From NCBI GenBank assembly GCA_937981985.1, contig CALJNB010000017.1:85534-149533 (forward strand): a DNA stretch of 64,000 nucleotides, given 5' to 3'. Positions 59,792 through 64,000 of this stretch are shown here, piece after piece (the first letter of the stretch is position 1; each line of letters begins with the position of its first letter). The notes beneath the pieces are model-generated. The model did no database searches. It was not told the DNA's origin and was given only the letters and a program-made list of their open reading frames with translations. The position numbers were made by a program, and so were the translations under genes. Source of the stretch: an uncultured bacterium (GTDB lineage Bacteria; Myxococcota_A; Bradymonadia; Bradymonadales; Bradymonadaceae).

Positions 59792-61969
59792 TTAGGGAAG
59801 CTGTTTGAAATCATCCAACATCGCTTTCATTTTGCTGGCTCTATCTTTTTCCTCTTTATAAAGGTTTTTGGTCTCCCCGGGATCGCGTTCAAGGTTGTAA
59901 AGTTCGAACTGACCTGAGGAGATACGGTGAATCAATTTCCAATTCTCATCAATCACGGTTTTGTGATGTTCTTTCCAACTCGTATAAGGCAGAAGTTCCG
60001 CGAAAACGGGACGGTTTTCAATCTGACCGTCGATCATGGCGGGAACCAAGCTTCGTCCTTGAAAAGCCGGAGGAATCTTTAATCCCACAAGGTCAAGAAT
60101 CGTTGGTGCAATGTCCACCAGAGAAACATTTGAAGAGACCGCGTGTTTCGGCCAACCTGGTACTCTCCAAATCATCGGGATATGAATCACCTCATTATAG
60201 AGCGTCTGTCCGTGATAGAAAAATCCGTGTTCTTTAAAACCTTCCCCATGATCGGAAGTCAGTAAAACGATCGTATCTTTATCCATTCCCAATTGTTTTA
60301 TTTTATCAAGAATCTTACCGACGTAATTATCTACATAAGCAATTTCTGAATCATAGTTATTCATGTGTTTTTCGGCCGTCGTATTCCCCTCCCCGAAATC
60401 GTATTCTTTGTGCCCTATCCATTTTGCGTGAGGCTCGAAAAGATGAACGAATAGCGCATAGGGTTTTGAGCTACCGGATAGCTCTTCAAGAACCGGTTCT
60501 AGTTTCTTGTAGGTTCGTGGTGAAGCAATATCATTATTAGAATCAGCGATACTTTTAAATCCAGAGTTATCCCATCGTGTAAACCCGCGAGAAACGCCTT
60601 GTTTTTTCTGAAAGTAAAAATGGCTACTAATTCCTATAGTATCGTATCCGGCCTCCTCCAACATCGTGAAAACGGAAAGATTCTCTGGAAGAATTTTCGG
60701 ATAATTGTACTGACCTCCTTTCCACGCGGTGTGTGACGCGTAGCGGCTTAAAAACATCGCAGGAATTGAACGGGGAGTATGCGGAGAGGTCGAGTACGCG
60801 TTCATAAAACGTGTACCTTCAGACGCTAACTTGTCGATATTGGGACTCGTCTGACGCGCGTATCCCGCGTAATGAAGGTGGTCTGCGCGAAGTGTATCTA
60901 TCATCAAAAAGACGATGTTTTTTGGTGCAGCTTTCAACTTTTTGCTAAATTTCGTCGACTCCGTTTTTGCCGCGCCGATCGCTTGAGCAACCACTGATAA
61001 TGCAAAAAGTTGCTTTTCCTTAATCTTAGCGTCAGCTCCGGAACAGTCCTCATCAACACTATTTCCAGGCACTTCTTCTGCGCCTGGGTAGACATTCTTA
61101 TCTTGGTCATCACAATCGAAACCGCCCCACGCCCCAGGATGGCTATCTTTATCTTTATCAGAAAGTTTTCTTAGCGGACCGGTCAACATCGAAACTAGAT
61201 CGCGATTGCCGCTAACTTGCTGCCTCATGATCGGGGAAGAACTCGCCCACTTACCAGAAGGAAAAAATCCTACAAATGCGATCAAACAAAACGAAATCGG
61301 CAGCGCCAAATTCGCAAAAGTACTTTTAAATTCTATTTTTGAACCTAAAAGGGTCATCACCGGTACACCAAAAATTAGGAGCAAAAGGGACCACAGAACG
61401 TGGGTAGGAAAAACGGCGAGACGAGAAGCGAAAAAGAAACCCGCCAATAATACAACGACGATTTTGATAAGCGTGGCCCAGAAAACGTGTTTGAGTCGCA
61501 ACGATTTGAGTTTTTCTTCACTCCGTTCAATCAACCAAGGCAGAAGTGCGACCACCACAAAACCGCTAGAAAAAATGGCTCCAGCGACGGCAATGGCCTG
61601 GAATTTTGCTTGCACAAACTTGGAAGAGATTAATAAATGAAAAATACCACCGACGACGGTGCTGGTCCCTAAAACGGCGAGTGAAGCTACGAATATCGGC
61701 AGTAGTTTGGACTCGTTTTTTTTTAGAAGTTTTTTCCACGAACCGCTAATCAGTCCAAACAGTCCACCATACACAATAAGCGGGATAGCAATCACACTAA
61801 AGGCTATTACGATATACTTCATTCCGCTTGCATCCGATCCTTCGTCGGGCAAAAACGCAAATACATAACCGACAAGCAGCATTGTCATCACAAGCGCGGC
61901 ACGAAGGCCGTCAAAAATATCTTTCATGTTCATCAACGTTAGCGAAAATAGAATCTTCAATTGGGTCAA
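59792..61969 (-). CDS. Membrane sulfatase-fold enzyme with MopE-type metal-binding motif
   Basis: Product of 725 aa. About six membrane helices fill residues 15-240. A MopE-like Asp-rich motif spans residues about 283-312 (GGFDCDDQDKNVYPG, then VDEDCSG). The catalytic domain begins FLMIDTLRADHL (Asp358, metal ligand). The nucleophile site is STSPHTPRSIPAMF, where Thr398 stands in for the modified Cys of true sulfatases, and LLTSDHGEGFKEHG holds the later metal ligands. This is closer to phosphoglycerol or phosphoethanolamine transferases (LtaS, EptA type) than to sulfatases. The start is TTG 61969 or ATG 61933; neither has a good ribosome site. Substrate unknown. Confidence 0.8.
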   Translation of the reverse strand: MTQLKILFSLTLMNMKDIFDGLRAALVMTMLLVGYVFAFLPDEGSDASGMKYIVIAFSVIAIPLIVYGGLFGLISGSWKKLLKKNESKLLPIFVASLAVLGTSTVVGGIFHLLISSKFVQAKFQAIAVAGAIFSSGFVVVALLPWLIERSEEKLKSLRLKHVFWATLIKIVVVLLAGFFFASRLAVFPTHVLWSLLLLIFGVPVMTLLGSKIEFKSTFANLALPISFCLIAFVGFFPSGKWASSSPIMRQQVSGNRDLVSMLTGPLRKLSDKDKDSHPGAWGGFDCDDQDKNVYPGAEEVPGNSVDEDCSGADAKIKEKQLFALSVVAQAIGAAKTESTKFSKKLKAAPKNIVFLMIDTLRADHLHYAGYARQTSPNIDKLASEGTRFMNAYSTSPHTPRSIPAMFLSRYASHTAWKGGQYNYPKILPENLSVFTMLEEAGYDTIGISSHFYFQKKQGVSRGFTRWDNSGFKSIADSNNDIASPRTYKKLEPVLEELSGSSKPYALFVHLFEPHAKWIGHKEYDFGEGNTTAEKHMNNYDSEIAYVDNYVGKILDKIKQLGMDKDTIVLLTSDHGEGFKEHGFFYHGQTLYNEVIHIPMIWRVPGWPKHAVSSNVSLVDIAPTILDLVGLKIPPAFQGRSLVPAMIDGQIENRPVFAELLPYTSWKEHHKTVIDENWKLIHRISSGQFELYNLERDPGETKNLYKEEKDRASKMKAMLDDFKQLP

Positions 61970-62054
61970 TATGGGACCCAGTTAAACTTTCCCAATCATT
62001 TCAGAATTTGATCGTTAGGGAAGAATTTTTACAAATCACTCCTCCTCTGATGAA

Positions 62055-62085
62055 CAAAAAAAAGCAACACCCAAATGAGTGTTGC
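62055..62085 (-). terminator. Intrinsic terminator after the MYXO-CTERM-like gene
   Basis: On the minus strand GCAACAC and GTGTTGC (7 bp) enclose an 8-base loop and are followed by a run of T, 20 bases after the stop of the large surface-protein gene. A standard intrinsic terminator. Confidence 0.8.
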
Positions 62086-62105
62086 CTAAGATTGAAAAAG
62101 TGATT

Positions 62106-64000
62106 TTAGCGGCGACGCCTTAGCATAGCCGCAAAACCAATCATAAGGAACCACAGACTGGAAGGTGACGATTGGACCGCTGAACAACCCGGCCCACCGG
62201 CAACGATAATATCTCCCGAATTATTATCCGTCGATCCAGCAGGATCAAGATAATCTGGCGTACCATCACCATCGCTATCATCGTTTGCGGGATTACCATC
62301 ACCATCGGGATCCTCATCTTTCGTATTTGTATCATCGCCGTCATCGTCGGGATCCAAATAGTTAGGTGTACCGTTTCCGTCCGTATCGTCGTTGGTAACA
62401 TCTCCGTTACCGTCAACATCTTCGTCAAGGGTTGGGATGCTATCGCCATCATCATCGGGGTCTAGATAATTCGGCATACCATTATCGTCGGTGTCATCGT
62501 TGTTAACGTCTCCATCGCCGTCAACGTCTTCATCAACCGTCAACAGACCGTCGCCGTCATCGTCGGTATCGAGGTAATTCGGTACCCCATCGCCATCTGT
62601 ATCAGTCGACCCATTTCCATTTCCAGCGGTATCTTCAGCTACGGTATCCACGCCATCGCCATCATCGTCTGTATCACGGAAATCGAAGACATCATCGTCG
62701 TCAGAATCAGGAAGTGACGCAATCGTTGAAATGGTATCGTCCAAACAATCACCGACCGCTGCGCAATCGGGATCAAAAGCATCATCAATTCCGTCTAAAT
62801 CGCTATCTTCTCCGACGGGAGTTGCGTCAGCAACACCATCACCATTTGCGTCGCTTCCTTCGATTAAATCAGTAATACCGTCACCATCTGAATCGGTTGA
62901 ACGGAAATCAGGAAGGCCTCCACCATCGGTATTCAAAGGAATTTGAGCGTTCGTAATTACAGAGTCATCGGCTCCATCCCCGTCTAAGTCCTCAAAGGAA
63001 TCAAGAATTCCATCGCCGTTCTCGTCGTTATCGTAGGCTTCAAGAGCGTCCGTGAGTCCATCATTATCAGAATCGAGATCTAAAAAATCAGGCGTTTCGT
63101 CATCGTCGGTATCTTCACAAGGGTTTTCGGTACACTCTATCGCGTCCGGGATTCCATCGTTATCAGAATCTAAATCGAGGTAATCTGGAATGTCATCATC
63201 ATCGCTATTTTCACAATCTAAAAAGGCGGGATCGCTACACTCAACCAGATCGCTAACACCATCGCCGTCGCTATCCAAAGGTTCACATAACATACCAAGA
63301 TTAGGACACGTATATCCTGTTTCTATTAAACAAGAATCATCACAACCGTCTTCAGAGTTGGTATTTCCGTCGTCACAGGTTTCGCCGCTTTCTAATGTGC
63401 CGTTACCACAAGTAACACAAGTCGTTCCACAGACCGCACCGCAATCTAAACCCTCTTCGGTTCCGTTCAGGACGCCATCGCTACAGCTGGGTTCCTGACA
63501 AATTCCGCCGCCACAAACAAGCGAAACACAATCGCTTGAACCGGTACAAGCCTGACCAGTGACACATGCGAGACAAGACCCACCACAATCGAGATCGGTT
63601 TCGTCACCGTTTATAACATTATCGTCACAAGTCGGGATCGTGCAGGTTCCGCCCGTGCACACCTGCGACGAACAATCGTCGGTAATCGTACACATCTGAC
63701 CGTCATCACAAGATGGACAATCACCACCGCAATCGACATCTGTTTCGGTCCCGTTCATTGTTAGATCGGTACAACCCGGAGCAGAACATTGATTCAAAGT
63801 AAGGTCGCAAACACCACTCGTGCAATCGGTTCCGTCAACACATTCAACGCAAGCGTTCACGCCATCACAAACACCGGTGGCACACATCGTTCCTGCAGTT
63901 TCGCCGGGATTAGAACAGGCTGCTTGCGCGGTCCCCGGATTATTACAAACATCCTGAGTACACGCATTACCATCCGTACAATCTAAATCCGAAAAGCAAA
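62106..64000 (-). CDS. Large Cys- and Asp-rich surface protein with MYXO-CTERM-like tail (partial)
   Basis: The frame is open to the right edge, so the N-terminus and start lie outside; about 630 C-terminal residues are seen. From right to left come Cys-rich repeats (VDCGGDCPSC, LDCGGSCLAC and similar), an ETCDDGNTNSEDGCDDSC type block, then a long array of Asp-rich repeats such as DTDDDGDGLLTVDEDVDG, DPDDDGDSIPTLDEDVDG and related units, like thrombospondin type 3 calcium sites. The end is GCSAVQSSPSS, a hydrophobic helix (LWFLMIGFAAM) and LRRRR, the plan of the MYXO-CTERM tail. It would be exported and anchored to the outer membrane. Any ATG inside the visible part is internal. Confidence 0.85.
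   Translation of the reverse strand, partial: CFSDLDCTDGNACTQDVCNNPGTAQAACSNPGETAGTMCATGVCDGVNACVECVDGTDCTSGVCDLTLNQCSAPGCTDLTMNGTETDVDCGGDCPSCDDGQMCTITDDCSSQVCTGGTCTIPTCDDNVINGDETDLDCGGSCLACVTGQACTGSSDCVSLVCGGGICQEPSCSDGVLNGTEEGLDCGAVCGTTCVTCGNGTLESGETCDDGNTNSEDGCDDSCLIETGYTCPNLGMLCEPLDSDGDGVSDLVECSDPAFLDCENSDDDDIPDYLDLDSDNDGIPDAIECTENPCEDTDDDETPDFLDLDSDNDGLTDALEAYDNDENGDGILDSFEDLDGDGADDSVITNAQIPLNTDGGGLPDFRSTDSDGDGITDLIEGSDANGDGVADATPVGEDSDLDGIDDAFDPDCAAVGDCLDDTISTIASLPDSDDDDVFDFRDTDDDGDGVDTVAEDTAGNGNGSTDTDGDGVPNYLDTDDDGDGLLTVDEDVDGDGDVNNDDTDDNGMPNYLDPDDDGDSIPTLDEDVDGNGDVTNDDTDGNGTPNYLDPDDDGDDTNTKDEDPDGDGNPANDDSDGDGTPDYLDPAGSTDNNSGDIIVAGGPGCSAVQSSPSSLWFLMIGFAAMLRRRR

Overview
The window looks like chromosome from a deltaproteobacterial-type lineage, most likely Myxococcota or Bradymonadia-like. 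This is inferred from a MYXO-CTERM-style Cys-plus-RRRR sorting tail, a MopE-type metal-binding motif, several eukaryotic-like Ser/Thr kinases (one carrying a PilZ-like domain), HEAT-repeat, PEGA and SMI1 proteins, and many cysteine-rich secreted lipoproteins. By eye the G+C is moderate (mid-40s %), which is low for classical myxobacteria, so the placement is tentative. Genes are densely packed on both strands, TTG and GTG starts are common, and clear AGGAG-type ribosome sites fix many starts. I recognised no tRNA, rRNA, IS element, prophage or CRISPR array.

Layout. 1-13.8 kb: an acyl-CoA dehydrogenase, a GAF-like/disordered/HEAT protein, a class II amidotransferase, a LysR regulator, a DUF697 pseudo-GTPase with a PEBP protein, a Ser/Thr kinase with a Ycf46-like AAA ATPase, and prfA-ygfZ. 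13.8-25.5 kb is an envelope and secreted-protein region: an unknown HEXXH plus zinc-ribbon protein, a DUF4105/Lnb-like outer-membrane protein, two paralogous small secreted proteins (one frameshifted in a T tract), a metallo-beta-lactamase-fold hydrolase, a Cys-repeat lipoprotein, an SMI1 protein, and two tandem lipoproteins with a caspase-like His/Cys dyad. 25.8-33.6 kb: recN, a long-chain acyl-CoA ligase, a FadL-like porin, kamA and rsmG. 33.8-39.5 kb: a kinase-PilZ protein divergent from a tightly overlapping operon of M20 peptidase, PEGA lipoprotein, degenerate PilT/GspE-like ATPase, a mini-ORF and a FliN/SctQ-like SpoA protein. 39.6-46.2 kb: a GST, an acyl-CoA-binding protein, two unknown proteins behind a perfect FNR-type box, MscS, a HerA/DUF87-type ATPase and a CheY-like receiver. 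46.6-57.3 kb: rho, an M23 peptidase, several unknown envelope proteins, and an OmpR-type regulator divergent from a hybrid histidine kinase with direct-repeat operators between them. 57.3-64 kb: a HEAT-repeat exported protein, an alpha/beta hydrolase, a membrane sulfatase-fold enzyme with an embedded MopE motif, and the 3' part of a large Asp/Cys-rich MYXO-CTERM-like surface protein that runs off the window.

Themes. Fatty-acid use recurs (acyl-CoA dehydrogenase, acyl-CoA ligase, acyl-CoA-binding protein, FadL-like porin). Signalling is rich (two Ser/Thr kinases, hybrid kinase, response regulators, PilZ-like and GAF-like domains). The two strongest leads for something undescribed are the SpoA plus degenerate secretion-ATPase operon (35.8-39.5 kb), with no flagellar or type III genes in the window, and the tandem caspase-fold lipoproteins (22.0-25.5 kb).
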